A DNA stretch of 64,000 bases. It comes from Batillaria attramentaria (Eukaryota > Mollusca > Gastropoda > Batillariidae). Each line of letters begins with the position of its first letter. The first letter of the stretch is position 1. Of the stretch, positions 11,085 to 22,035 are shown one piece after another. Made by a program: the position numbers and the translations under genes. Location: the NCBI GenBank assembly GCA_018292915.2, contig JACVVK020000200.1, forward strand, positions 265,001-329,000, read 5' to 3'. Below the pieces are notes generated by a model that was not told where the DNA came from, did not search any database, and saw only the letters and a program-made list of their open reading frames with translations.

Positions 11085-11255
11085 TAGTTTTCACTTGCAC
11101 TGCAATAGCCAATCAGGGGCTGTTTAATTATCACATGAACTGCGACGCCTAATCAATCAGGCGCCGCGTGACAGTCAGTTAAACTGCGACAACCAATCGG
11201 ATGTTGTGTAATTGTCACGTGAACTGTGATAGCCAGTCAGAAGCAGTGTTTTTTG
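11085..11255. repeat. About 55-bp tandem unit x3 with CCAAT boxes
   Basis: Three diverged units share AACTGCGA(C/T)..CC(A/T)ATCA followed by a TGT(G/T)TAATT(G/A)TCAC(G/A)TGAACTG-like core. Two exact CCAAT motifs (AGCCAATCAG, AACCAATCGG) and one CACGTG are present. Promoter-like composition, but no gene start is visible next to it. Confidence 0.55.
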
Positions 11256-11944
11256 TCATTTGGACCATTTGAAGCCCCAGTGATGGAAGTTCTGGTTGAT
11301 TTTATATAAAAAAAAAATTCTTCCTACCACCTGTGGGTCTTTAGTTCATCATTAACTACTTTAGATTGGCCCAGTGGTTGTGTTATTTCTCTGTGGTTTC
11401 GCTCTTTTTTTCTCGTCCATTCTTTCTTTCCTTTTTTGTTGCTGCTTGAATTTTTTTGAATTTTTTTTTTTTTTTGGTAACAGCATCGAGTGACAACCCG
11501 TTCCCTTTTGCCAAGACGCGTGCTCAGTAACTGATCTGTTCTTTGCCACGGTTCAGTGGAACACCAGAGGTCAGCCCGATTTGCCTCACTGATTTTGTCC
11601 AGTGTTTGGTTGACTTCAAGTCGACACGTGACGGACGTAAACCGCAGGCGGCTAGAATCGGGTCAATCAAAGATTAATGTAAGTCAGTCAGTCAGTCACT
11701 TACTGAATAAATTACCGAGACTGGTTTTGCTTGAGTGAATCTCAGACCGTCACGATACAGACGAATGGTCGTTAGCTTAGTGGGCCTACGCTTGTGCAAG
11801 AATAGAAGATTTAGAACGTCGCCAGTATCCTTTTGGGGTTGTTTTCTCTGTTAGATGAATTGCTTTTAGATTATTCAGAATGCTTCCCAACAGCCGCTTG
11901 TCTTCGTGTTTTAGATGGTTGGTTGCTTTTTCATTATGTAGGTC
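11256..11944. other. Intergenic, nothing recognised
   Basis: Only poly-A/poly-T runs and an (AGTC)n of a few units near 11680 are seen. Confidence 0.4.
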
Positions 11945-12047
11945 TACGGGTGATATCACAAATGGGTCAATGGGTCAATGGGGAAAAAAAGGCCAGCACA
12001 GGTTTCTGGTTTTGAGCTGGGAATTAAACTCACGATCCGAGTATTGA

Positions 12048-12048
<1 letters not shown>
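11945..12048 (-). mobile_element. Degenerate SINE fragment, minus strand
   Basis: GGGTGATATCA, AAGGCCAGCACA and AAACTCACGATCCGAGTATT match the minus-strand SINE body and B-box region with mutations and a TGGGTCAA duplication. It runs into (GT)n. Confidence 0.55.
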
Positions 12049-12049
<1 letters not shown>

Positions 12050-12108
<59 letters not shown>

Positions 12109-12142
12109 TGTGTCTGTGTCTGTGTGTCTGTGTCTGTGTGTG
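12050..12142. repeat. (GT)n / (GTCT)n microsatellite
   Basis: GT dinucleotides grading into GTGTCT units. Confidence 0.95.
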
Positions 12143-12213
12143 CGTGTGAGGAAGGGAGGGAGGGAGGGAAAACACAGTTGAATTTCATTTTTATTTTGGG
12201 AACATGATCATGA

Positions 12214-12289
<76 letters not shown>
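12214..12289. repeat. (CT)n microsatellite
   Basis: Nearly pure CT run directly 5' of a SINE copy. Confidence 0.95.
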
Positions 12290-12292
<3 letters not shown>

Positions 12293-12453
12293 CGGGATAG
12301 CCAAATGGTAGAGCGTTGGACTTTCAGTGCTCGGGTCGTGAGTTCGATTCACGGCTGGTGCCGAATATTTGTGCTGGCCTTTTTTTCCTCGTTGCCCCGC
12401 CTTTGAAATCACCCACACGCGGTGAAAAACGACGTTAAACTCCCAAACACCCA
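12290..12453 (+). mobile_element. tRNA-derived SINE
   Basis: Full-length family member with A box (TAGCCAAATGG), B box (AGTTCGATTCAC, degraded) and the conserved tail. Its 5' end abuts (CT)n. Confidence 0.85.
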
Positions 12454-12814
12454 CCCTCGTTTCCTAACTTCATGTCTGCTCACACCCATCGCATTATCAC
12501 TTACTTCAGCACTCTGCAAAGATACGTTTCCCGTTGCAAAACATCCTGCAGCTTAAGTCTAGACACACGTGGCGCTTTTGTGAGTCTGTCAAAGCAAACC
12601 GCAAGGCCGCCCGCAGTCACTCACAATGTGGACAAGGCGGGTATACGCCCATGCCCTGTGGTACGTTGTGCACGCTGTGATACGTAGGTAAAAAACACAA
12701 AAGCTTCACAGCGTATCATAACGCGAGCTTTTCTGCGCAGCGTATCACCAACCTGAAGTGCACGTTTTTGCTCAAAAGAGAGACTAAAATACCGCAAGTT
12801 AACTGCTGATTTTT
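12454..12814. other. Spacer, nothing recognised
   Basis: A short inverted similarity (ACGCTGTGATACGTAGG at about 12670 and AGCGTATCATAACGC at about 12710) is present. No gene was recognised. Confidence 0.35.
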
Positions 12815-14208
12815 GGCTCCCTTGTGTAACAATGGGAGTCTATGTTATAACCCTCCGTCGTCTGTCTGTGTGTGTGTCTGTCTGTCTGTCTGTCTGTCTG
12901 TGTGTCCGCAGTAAACCTTAACATTGGCATTTTCTAAGAATCTACAAACAGCAGAGTCACCAAACTTGGCATGACGATAGACAGCCATAAGACCTTTCAA
13001 AATATATCATTTTGAATGACCTTGACTCAAGGTCAAGGTCACTAAAGCTGTCTGAAAATTTTACATTGGCATTTTCTTGGAGTCTACAAATACCAGAGGT
13101 TTTCAACTTTGTATGATGATAGACATTGATAAGAACTTTACAGATATACACGTATTTAATGGCCTTGTGTGAAGGTCAAGACCAGACAAGCTATTTTCCA
13201 CATTTCCATAGAAAACCTTAACATTGGCATTTTCTCAGAATCTACAAATAGCACAGGCACCAAACTTGGCATGCTGATAGACAGTCATAAGACCTTTCAA
13301 AAGATATCATTTTGAATGACCTTGACTGAAGGTCAAGGTCACTAAAGCTGTTTGTTTGACAATTTTGCATCTGCAATTTCTTGGAATCTACAAAAACGGG
13401 AGGTTTTAAACTTTGCATGATGATAGACATTGATAAGAACTTTACAGATGTACGTGTATTCAATGGCCTTGTGCCAAGGTCAAGGCTATACAAGCTATTT
13501 TCCGCATTTCCACAGTAAACCTTAACATGGGCATTTTCTCAGAATCTACAAAAAGCAGAGGCACCAAATTTGGCATGCCTATAGACAGCCGTAAGACCTT
13601 TAAAAATATGTCATTGAATGACCTTGACTAAAGGTCAAGGTCACTAAACCTGTCTGTTTTAAAATTTTGCATTGGCATTTTCTTGGAATCTACATAAACC
13701 AGAGGTTTTAAACTTTACATGGTGATAGACATTGATAAGAACTTTACAGATATACATGTATTCAATAGCCTTGTGTAAAGGTCAAGGCCGTATAAGCTAT
13801 TTCTGTGAAACCGTAACATTGGCATTTTCTCAGAAACAACAAACAGCAGAGGCGCCAAACTTGGCATGCTAATAGACATTGATAAGACCAATATATCCAT
13901 ACCACTTTAAATGACCTTGACTCAAGGTCAAGGTCATAAAAGCTGTCTGTTGTGAATTTCAATACTACTGTTTTTGGAGAAACTACAAATACTAGAGGCA
14001 TCCAACTTGGTGTAATGATAGACATTGATATCTTATTTGAATGACCTTGACCCAAGGTCAAGGCCATATAGTCAGTTTTGTGGAAAAAGTGAAATATTGC
14101 CAGGAACTAAGAACGCCAGAGACACCTTACTTGGCTTGATGATAGATAGTGATAGAATTTTACAAACATACTCTTTTGAATGACCTTGACCCCTGTCACA
14201 AGGGAGCC
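12815..14208. mobile_element. TIR element with ~300-bp tandem units carrying TCAAGGTCA
   Basis: The ends are GGCTCCCTTGTGTAAC (12815) and GTCACAAGGGAGCC (ending 14208), inverted repeats of about 12-14 bp. Inside, after a CTGT-rich run (about 12860-12905), four diverged tandem units begin at about 12911, 13211, 13515 and 13805 (spacings 300, 304 and 290). Each starts with an AACCTTAACATTGGCATTTT-like segment. Each full unit has two half-units, both ending near TGACCTTGA...AAGGTCAAGGTCA. No transposase frame is present, so it would be non-autonomous. No target duplication was identified. Confidence 0.7.
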
Positions 14209-14814
14209 GTGGAGGCTTTTGCCTCTCTAGTTACTTGTATAACCACCAGCTATCTTGAGAAGCGTGTTTGGTGCGGTGTGGATGCGTCTGAGCACCAGAA
14301 TCGGCCTGGCAATCGGTCGAAGTTTGCACATTAAAATCTCGCAGATTTCGTCAGATTATGCCCACTTCCCGCCGCTGCTGAACCTTTGCCTGCTGCCTGT
14401 AGGTGCGCCATTCTCTTAGAGTGTAGCAGTATACTTTGTCAGATACCAGCCTAAATAGCAAGCTAGTGTGTTTTTACCTACGTATGATAATCACGGCTTG
14501 CACAGCGTACCACGAGGCAAGGGCGTTTCGCCACCCTGGTGGATAAAATTATTATTACACACACACACACACACACACACCTGCCGACATGGCCCCGTGC
14601 CAGTTCTCTGTGTACGTGATTAGCACGCATCTGTATGCACAGGGTTAGATGTATGTGCATGCTTATGTATTACATCCCTGTCTGTCTGTATTGGATTCTA
14701 TACGGAGGAGCATAAATAATGCAGGGGTGTCCTCCTCAACCCCCCCCCCCCCCCCCCCCTTTGCGTCTCCTCCTTATGCAGGATATCGTCACCAGTCCAT
14801 TCCACGGTTCGGCG

Positions 14815-14818
<4 letters not shown>
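14209..14818. other. Spacer with (AC)n and poly-C tracts
   Basis: (AC)n at 14557-14580 and a C run of about 20 at about 14740-14759. No gene was recognised. Confidence 0.45.
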
Positions 14819-14849
<31 letters not shown>

Positions 14850-15510
14850 GCTCTTATATAGCGCTAGTAGTCTGCACTCAGTGCGCTACACACACACATT
14901 CTCACGCATACATGAAACACTAATTACGTGTGCGGAAGGGGGGGGGGGTAGATGATACTACAGATCATATGCTGTCTTGAATAGATAAGTCTTTAGTTTT
15001 GATTTAAACTGTGGGAGGGTCTGGGTGTTCCTAAGGGAGGGAGGCAGAGAATTCCATACCTGGGGGGCACAGAAACTGAAAGAGCGCTCACCGAAGGTTT
15101 TGAGATTGAACTTGGGAACCTTCAGGAGCTTTTCCGATGAGGAGCGGAGAGTACGAGAAGGTTCATACGTGGTAAGTTTGTCGGAAAGATACTGAGGAAG
15201 TGACTGCTCAAAATGACGGAAGGACAGTGTTGCAATTTTGTACTTGATGCGGTACACAACGGGCAGCCAGTGCAATTCCCTTAACAGGGGTGTGACATGG
15301 TCGCGCTTGCGCTTCCGAAGGATAAGCCGCGCTGCACTGTTCTGAACGCGTTGGAGCCGATTGATCTGGTCAGCGGGTAAACCAGCGAGAGCCGTGTTAC
15401 AGAAGTCAAGCCGTGATGTAATGAAGGCATTGACTAGCATGGCGGTGGAATCAGCTGTTAGAAGTGGCCTGATAGAGGCAATCTGCCTGAGAGCAAAGAA
15501 GGCCGCGCGT
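14819..15510 (-). mobile_element. 5'-truncated CR1-like non-LTR retrotransposon, RT C-terminal part
   Basis: On the minus strand the frame from about 15510 to 14958 encodes the C-terminal (thumb/connection) end of a non-LTR reverse transcriptase. The recognisable blocks are AFITSRLDFCNTALAGLP, INRLQRVQNSAARLI, ELHWLPVVYRIKYKI, FGERSFSFCAPQVWNSLP and a final KSKLKTYLF. The stop is followed by a short 3' UTR (GCTCTTATATAGCGCT read on + strand) and a (TTA/TAA)n tail at 14819-14849. The catalytic FADD-box region is missing, so the copy is dead on arrival. The frame upstream of 15510 is unrelated flanking DNA. Clade (CR1/L2/Jockey group) is by resemblance only. Confidence 0.8.
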
Positions 15511-16130
15511 ACGTACAATCCAGTCCAGTGCAGTCTCCACTTGCGCGAATACTGCGCAGAAGTGATCCTTGAAAAGATTTCTTGACCGCTGCGCTCAGAA
15601 AAAAACAAACACCAACAAACCAGATGAATAGGAAGAAGTAAGCTTGCTTTGTTTGGTAAACCACTCATAGTTAACTCACTGAAAGTTTGCACTGGCGAGT
15701 GGTGTAAAAGCTCTTCTGAAAGGCCGGGTGTTCGGAGATTTCCGAAGAGGCTTTGGCGAAGTGTTCCAGAATGCGCGATTATCATAGTTTGGGGCTAAGG
15801 TACCGGTACACTGGATTCATTTTATACTCTCATCAAACCCTCTACTCGTGAGAGCCAAATATTTCCAGTGTGGACTGCTGTCTGTTGGATGCTTGTTTTA
15901 TTATGAAAATATGTATGAAAGTAAAGTCTGCAGGTCCTGACCCAAGGGTCAAGGTCACGGCGACCAAATTGAAAAGCGCCACGGAGTTAACAGTGACTGT
16001 TTGTGCTGATTTATGGATTTCGCGCGTCACGTGCGTCTAGACATGATGTCTGAACTGAAGACTATAATTATACAGAAACAGGATTCGTGCTTATACACTT
16101 GGAACATGATTCTGCGTACGTTAGATCAGG
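15511..16130. other. Intergenic, isolated AAGGTCAAGGTCA motif
   Basis: GACCCAAGGGTCAAGGTCACGG at about 15939-15960 resembles the nuclear-receptor-like motif in the tandem units. No gene was recognised. Confidence 0.35.
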
Positions 16131-16601
16131 GTTGAATGACCCCCACCACAACGCCATGGTCTGTTCCTATGCCCACCTGCCCACCCGGCCCTCTTCTTTA
16201 TATGGGCGTAAAGTATCATGAGTTTATTGAAAGTGGCAGTGATATTGCTTTGACGCTTTCTGCGTATGTGGAAAAGAGGACTCCAAAAGCACACGCGCGC
16301 CACTCTCTCTCTCTTTCTCTCTCTCTCTCTCTACCATTTCACATGATTGTCGCACGACCCCGGTTGTATTAACAAAGGTCGCACGTGTGTGAATGCGTTT
16401 GGACGTGATGGATGATTTTCTCTATGATTCTGTTTCTTGTAGTTAAGTGCATAATTTTCTGTCCTGAACTTTTTTTTTTATTTTTTAGTTTTAGTAGATA
16501 GTCTCTGTAGCTTTAGCAACGGCAAGTTTGCAACCTGGCGATTTTTTGTCAAAACTTTTACCGTTGATAAATAAAGTTTCATCATCATCATCATCGTCAT
16601 C

Positions 16602-16645
<44 letters not shown>

Positions 16646-17182
16646 AAGGTCTACCCGTCTACCGTGAACAAATGAGTCGTGAATCAAACCTGTGTACACA
16701 TGTATTTTTCGGGATCCGGCTTCACTGGACTCTAACATGTAATTGCAGAGCCTTCAGTGACGGGCCAGTGTCAACCGAGCCACAGCATTCTTATCCAGAA
16801 TTGCTCTATCTTCATTTTGTGGTCCATTAAGTATCTGTTTAATACTCTCCATTTAGATTCAAGTCTCACAGGCTTCTAACCATTACCTTTTCTTCTCTAC
16901 AGCCTCAGGCGGTCACGCTTGACGTCTTCCAGTCAAAAATTAGATATTCACCTACCAGTGGGGGAGATGGGAGGATTTTCTTTCTGGTCATTATATTTAA
17001 CCTTCGTTATCTTTCGGTGTGGTAGTGACGAAAATGAAAAGCGACGGCGTTTGGTTATGGATACATGTATCATACAGATGCTTGTCACTCCTGAATGTCA
17101 TGGAGTTGAGAAAGAAAACATTGTTTGTGGTAGAGTTTGGAAGGGTTTTATGATTTCTGGATGTTCCGGACGCTCGTAGTGG
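16131..17182. other. Intergenic with a retroelement-like tail
   Basis: AATAAAGTTTCATCATCATC at about 16570-16590, followed by (CTGT)n and (CT)n, looks like a truncated retrotransposon tail. No gene was recognised. Confidence 0.4.
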
Positions 17183-17552
17183 TTAACTTTTTCACGACCA
17201 TGCACCCAGTGTTTGTGCAGAGCCCTTGCGTACCGTTACCAACCACACACCCAGACGCCGGGCGCTGACGCGTGAGGATGCTGTTACCAAGCACCCACAA
17301 CCCATACTATCTCCGTTCTCACTGTGGCCGCTATGCCCAATTTTTCCAGTCCAAAATATTTTTCCATAAAAGCGCGTATAATCATCTTTCAAACCATACC
17401 AGACACGATTAGGAGACATCTGAGGAAGACCTCTTTTTAAAAAAATCGAAAAAAATGCTAGAATCGCCTGGTTGGCAAGGGTCTTACACACGCACAGTGC
17501 GTGGGTCACGGGGGAATTCCACGGCGCGCGGTCAAGGTCGGCAATGAGTTAA
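17183..17552. mobile_element. Possible TTAA-bounded (piggyBac-like) non-autonomous element
   Basis: TTAACTTTTTCACGACCATG at the left is loosely matched, inverted, by the right end (CAAGGTCGGCAATGAGTTAA). TTAA lies at both extremes (17183-17186 and 17549-17552). About 11 of the first 16 TIR positions agree, and the start resembles the palindrome at 52270. No coding region. Confidence 0.4.
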
Positions 17553-18343
17553 ATAAAAGCACAGCTGTCCGTTGGATACTGAAGAGTGTTTGATCCATTA
17601 CACAAACCACCCCCTCGGCGTTCGCGAAGGTTCGAATTGAATGAGTTCGTGTATTATCTCCCAGTAACGCACTTGTTCCTGTGCGGTAAGCTCTATTGAT
17701 CCACATCGCTTCTGACAGATCGGTAGCAAACTTCCGTCTACTAAGGAAAGAAGCGACACCGCTTGTGGACCCTGGCAACAGTTACTAGGGGCTGATGGAG
17801 AGTTCCATAGACTGTGACTGTCACTTCCACTGGCGCCTGCCTTTGTGTCTGTCTGTGTGCCTTTAGACATATTGACCAGAACGCAGGCTTAGGGACTTTC
17901 CATACTTGGAGGTTCCACGTACGTAGGGTCGATCGGAGACGTCCCTCATAGACCTGGACGGACACTGTTCCCGCTGAACTGTACACACTATTCAATCCAG
18001 TCAGACTGCCAGGTCGGCCACATTTGATGTATCCTTGACCTTGATGGACAAGTTACACAAACAGGTCAAGGTCACACAGCCAGAGAAAACGGATACTGCT
18101 CGAAGTGAACACATTTTTTTGTTTATTTTTGTTAGTGTCGTTGTCAGTCGTATTTGTTTTCTACTTTCAGCCTTTTTCTTCTCTAACGTTTTCGCATTCA
18201 CGAAATCAGCTCGCGTCCTTGTGCTTGTATCAGCTGTTGTCACATACACGTGACAGATTTCACAGCAGGGATATTTTTAGGGGCAGGGACCGAGCGGCTA
18301 ACGCAGAAGAGCAATTTGAGTCGGGAACTTATTGCTCAATTTT

Positions 18344-18344
<1 letters not shown>
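17553..18344. other. Intergenic, two AGGTCA-type motifs
   Basis: TCCTTGACCTTGATGGACAA and CAGGTCAAGGTCACACAG at about 18030-18080 form an inverted pair. CCAGGTCGGCCACATTTGAT just before is similar to GGCAGGTCGGCCGCATTTTA at about 30963, suggesting a dispersed repeat. No gene was recognised. Confidence 0.35.

Positions 18345-18396
<52 letters not shown>
18345..18396. repeat. Poly-C tract of 52 nt
   Basis: An uninterrupted C run (G on the opposite strand). Its true length may differ, because homopolymers this long are hard to sequence. Confidence 0.9.
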
Positions 18397-18397
<1 letters not shown>

Positions 18398-18694
18398 TTG
18401 GTACATGTACCCACGGTGTGAGTGGTAGTTGTGACTCGGTCCTAATTGCCACCTGTCATACGCGACGGGCATTGTCGGCGAGCTAAGCTGACATTAGGTA
18501 TTACAGGACGCACAGTGCAGAGGACTGTGGGTTACTACACGACAGTCATGAGTCCTTGCACCCGGCTACTCTTTCCCACCAGGGCCCACCTCCAAAACAA
18601 AAACAAGTTTCAAAGGAGAGCGAGTTTGGAGTCGTTTGATGTGTTTGTTGTGTGCGTGTGTGTGTGTGTGGGGGGGGGGGCTCGCGTTTCCCCT

Positions 18695-18725
<31 letters not shown>

Positions 18726-19290
18726 CAAGATTTCAAGTTGGAGGATTCGAGACAGAACATAGTTTGTTTTTCTTTTTTGCTCCAGTGCATTACTGACCTG
18801 GTAAGGGTGGTTGACCGTTTGGTGACTCTTTTATAAGTGAAATACCTCGTCAATACCCGACTGATTGGACATGTGGTAATCGATTTTGTGCTGGTTTCGT
18901 CAATGTTGTTGTTGTTGTTCTTCTTCTTCTCCTTCTTTGTTGGTTTTTTTTTTCCCTTTCGCAAACTAAGATTTATGTAAAGGCTTCAATGATTAATATT
19001 TTCTCTGGACATATACACTACACAATAAGTGTGTCTGAACGAGCTATGTGCTGTATAATCTGATCACCAGTGCTATTGCCCGGGTTGGTGTAACCAATAC
19101 CTAAACCAGGAATTAACGGTCACCTGACCACCTAATTACTGATGCACATTGGGCAGGTTTTGAGGTGACGTGCCTGTGTTTGAACAGCCTGAATTTCATT
19201 CTGGTGCACTGGTACATTACATAGTTTTGCTGTTGTTGTTTTTTTCTCACGTTCGCTTTTCTGTATGTCGTCCCCGTTTCTTGGGCTTTC
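18397..19290. other. Intergenic with a second poly-C tract
   Basis: (GT)n, poly-G and poly-C at about 18651-18723, then TTGTTGTTG/TTCTTCTTC. No gene was recognised. Confidence 0.4.
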
Positions 19291-19422
19291 AACGCTCGGG
19301 TCGTGAGTTCGAATCCTGGCTTGGGCCAAATGTCTGTGCTTGCCTTTTTTTTTTCTCGTTGCCCCGTCTTTGATATCACCCATACCTAGTGGGAAAGGAC
19401 GTTAAACTCCCAAACACGTACT
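19291..19422 (+). mobile_element. 5'-truncated tRNA-derived SINE
   Basis: Starts at GGGCTTTCAACGCTCGGGTC, includes a B box (AGTTCGAATCCT) and the full tail. The A box is missing. Confidence 0.75.
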
Positions 19423-19460
19423 CGTCTCTCAGTCCTGGCAACCTTTGGACGAAACTGAAA

Positions 19461-19617
19461 ATACCACCACCAACAACAACAACAAGAACAACACCAACAA
19501 CAAGAAGAACAAGAACAACACCACCAACAACACCAACAACAAGAACAACACCACCAACAACAAGAACAACAGCACCAGCAACAACAACAACAACAGCAGC
19601 AGCAGCAAAAGCAGCAG
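19461..19617. repeat. (CAA/CAC/AAG)n trinucleotide tract
   Basis: Mixed ACA, ACC, AGA triplets ending in (CAG)n. Poly-Thr or poly-Asn frames here are not genes. Confidence 0.9.
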
Positions 19618-20085
19618 TCTAACAAGAAATCTAATTGTCTCTTACATTTTGCACACGTGTGCACATCTTACTCTTGAGGCATCTTTTCAGTGGTGTCTCG
19701 TGTGACCCGAGTGCGCGATTTACATCTGTACCGTCCTCAATAATCAATTGCAGGGGACGTGAAGGTTTGATTTATAGACAAGTTCGCGCCAGCTGTCTTC
19801 CATGAGCGCAGCTCTCCATGTCACGAGGGCAAGCACTGTGCTTTAGTGTATATGTCAGGTTCGGTTCAAGTCATTGTACACTGCTGAAAACTCGCTGTTA
19901 AGGTTACAGCGACCTTTTTTGTTCTGTAATGCTTTGCACGTTTGCTTCAGTAGAACTTAGAGCTAGCGTCACTACATGAAAACTGAAAGATTTGGAGGAG
20001 GCGACGGTGAGTTGCCTTGTTGTGAAGATGTGTGCGAAGAGAATAGTGATGCTGTATTTGGACTTTGTGTGCCCGTTGTTACGGC
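19618..20085. other. Intergenic, nothing recognised
   Basis: No supported feature. Confidence 0.4.
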
Positions 20086-20152
20086 ATCTTATGTGATAGT
20101 TAGTTAGTTAGTTAGTTAGTTAGGGCGTTACGCCGCGCAATCTTATGTGATA
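20086..20152 (-). mobile_element. 41-bp retro-insertion with 13-bp target-site duplication
   Basis: ATCTTATGTGATA occurs exactly at 20086-20098 and 20140-20152. Between them lies GTTAGTTAG...GGGCGTTACGCCGCGCAA. Read on the minus strand the insert begins TTGCGCGGCGTAACGCCC and ends in (TAAC)n, sharing TTGCGCGGCG with the insert in the SINE at 7686-7756. This is the extreme 3' end of a retroelement. Confidence 0.75.
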
Positions 20153-20292
20153 ACATTTGAAGAAATAGGGCAGTTTGGGAAACCGACCTACTCTTTTGAG
20201 GGCTTCTATGATGAGATCTGAATGTGGCGCAAGCTGTGAACTGCCCCTTGCTTTGAGGCACATATTTTTTGTAGGTACTATGGAGATAGGTA

Positions 20293-20296
<4 letters not shown>
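20153..20296. other. Unique spacer
   Basis: Nothing recognised. Confidence 0.35.

Positions 20297-20371
<75 letters not shown>
20297..20371. repeat. (GT)n microsatellite
   Basis: About 37 GT units followed by poly-G and GA-rich sequence. Confidence 0.95.
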
Positions 20372-20372
<1 letters not shown>

Positions 20373-20825
20373 CGGTGTGGGGGGGGGGGCTGAGAGAGAG
20401 AGAGAGTTTTGCCTTCAGTTTATCATTTGTTCCTGAACTAATTTTACTCCACAGTGAATATTGCTTGTGTGTCAGTGTTACTTAACAATGAATATTCACC
20501 ATTGTTATTCACTCTCCTGTTCAGGTGTGCTTGCTTCCAACAGAGAACAAAATAACACATTACCGACAAACAATAGCCGTCCCTTCCTCCTATCCAGCAT
20601 GCGATCAGGAGACCGAAAGAACACCTGCATATAACATGCCATATGTTTATTTTCCTCATGACAAGAGCCCTATACCATCTATCCCAATTGCTCTGGCACA
20701 AAACGCAACCGAAACTTCCAGCTGTTGCCTTAAAGGCGTTCTTTCCAACATTATTAGGTGTCATACAAGGCACCCTTGATATGTGTGTGTGTGTGTGGGG
20801 GGGGGGGGGGTATGGTGTTAACGTC
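20372..20825. other. Intergenic, nothing recognised
   Basis: A GT plus poly-G run at about 20780-20810; no gene. Confidence 0.35.
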
Positions 20826-20912
20826 TTTTTGCATGGGTGATATCCAAGATGCGTCATCGAGGAAAAGGCAAGCACTCAGGACTCGAACTCACGACCTGAG
20901 CATTTTGGGTTG
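20826..20912 (-). mobile_element. Degenerate SINE fragment, minus strand
   Basis: GGGTGATATCCAAGATG, AAAAGGCAAGCAC and ACTCGAACTCACGACCTGAG match the minus-strand SINE from tail to B box, with several changes. Confidence 0.6.
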
Positions 20913-21549
20913 TGGGGGGAGAGGGGGGGGGGCAGTTTTGCTTGTGGTTTCACTGTACATAACAGGCTATCTTGGGGAGAGCAGGGATTTAATGTGATAA
21001 ATTGACGTTTGTTAACTGTCGGCCGAGCGGTCCCGAACTTCTCCGAGTCATCGAGGTGATCACATGATGTTAGCAGCCGTAAATGTCTTGCTTCTGTCGC
21101 TTCAGTGCCACGTCAGTGACACGGTAACTCTGCATGTGCGGAAGTGTCATGATGCTAAACATCATCTCAACATCATCTCAACAGCCCCGAATGCTTCGTG
21201 GGCCTTCAAATCTCGGACGAAGTGCATTTAATGGTGGAATTATTTCTCCCGGTCGTCAGTAGGTCGCGGCCGATCCGCCATTGTATCTGGTGATCTCTTT
21301 CGCCGCGGCAGTCCGTCCTCTGTCATTATCGACGTGTGTGCACCTGAGGTTTTACCCTGTCATGTGCAGGTGGTGTGCTGAAATCACCCTTCCTTCTCCT
21401 CCTCTCCCCCCTCCCTCCCTCCCTCCCACCCTCTACCCCACTGTCCTCCCTCCCACCCTCTACCCCACTGTCCTCCATAAACCCTTGTCTTTTCCCTTCG
21501 ACACGCATACGCTGTCTTCACTTGTTCGTCGATGTCATATGCTATTATA
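20913..21549. other. Intergenic with short pyrimidine duplication
   Basis: CTCCCACCCTCTACCCCACT is directly repeated at about 21421-21470. No gene was recognised. Confidence 0.4.
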
Positions 21550-21553
21550 GGCG

Positions 21554-21642
<89 letters not shown>
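21550..21642. repeat. (GC)n(AC)n microsatellite
   Basis: GC run changing to about 40 AC units. Confidence 0.95.
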
Positions 21643-21651
<9 letters not shown>

Positions 21652-21867
21652 TTTTTGTTTTACTTTGGCGGCTTACTGTATGGCTCAGTGTGAATCGTGT
21701 AAGCGTTTTCTCGAGTGGTTCGTGTCATACACACGCGTTCGCTAGGTAAGTAAAAAATAGGTGTTCTGTTCCAGTTTTGTGGGGGTTTTTGTTCCCTCCA
21801 AAGTCAGTTTTACACCTCGCAAGAAAGTTTTTCCTGAGGACACAAGTTCAGACCTTCATTATTTGGG

Positions 21868-22035
21868 TCGGTCGGTGGTCTAGTGGTTAAGAGACTTCGT
21901 CACCAATGCAAGAGGTCAGGTTCGAGTCCCCCTCTAGACAAAGATTTTTTCTTTCTCATACGTGACACCGTTCATTGGGCACTCCGGCTTCCTCCCCTTC
22001 TGCTTTAGAAATGTTCAGTCCACAAAATGTGAAAA
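21868..22035 (+). mobile_element. Second tRNA-derived SINE family
   Basis: The head GGTCGGTGGTCTAGTGGTTA contains a near-consensus A box (TGGTCTAGTGG), and GGTTCGAGTCC matches the B-box consensus. The tail TCTGCTTTAGAAATGTTCAG is shared with a degraded copy at about 56232-56440. It is unrelated in body sequence to the main SINE. Confidence 0.7.

Noticed and set aside
12911..14200. CRISPR-like array of regular repeats
   Set aside because: Units are about 300 bp, diverged throughout and inside a eukaryotic TIR element; no short repeats with unique spacers.
14820..14850. (TAA)n as an independent microsatellite
   Set aside because: It directly follows the 3' UTR of the minus-strand retrotransposon and is best read as its tail.
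21868..21940. A functional tRNA gene
   Set aside because: Boxes are good, but the acceptor ends do not pair convincingly and a SINE tail shared with 56232 follows.
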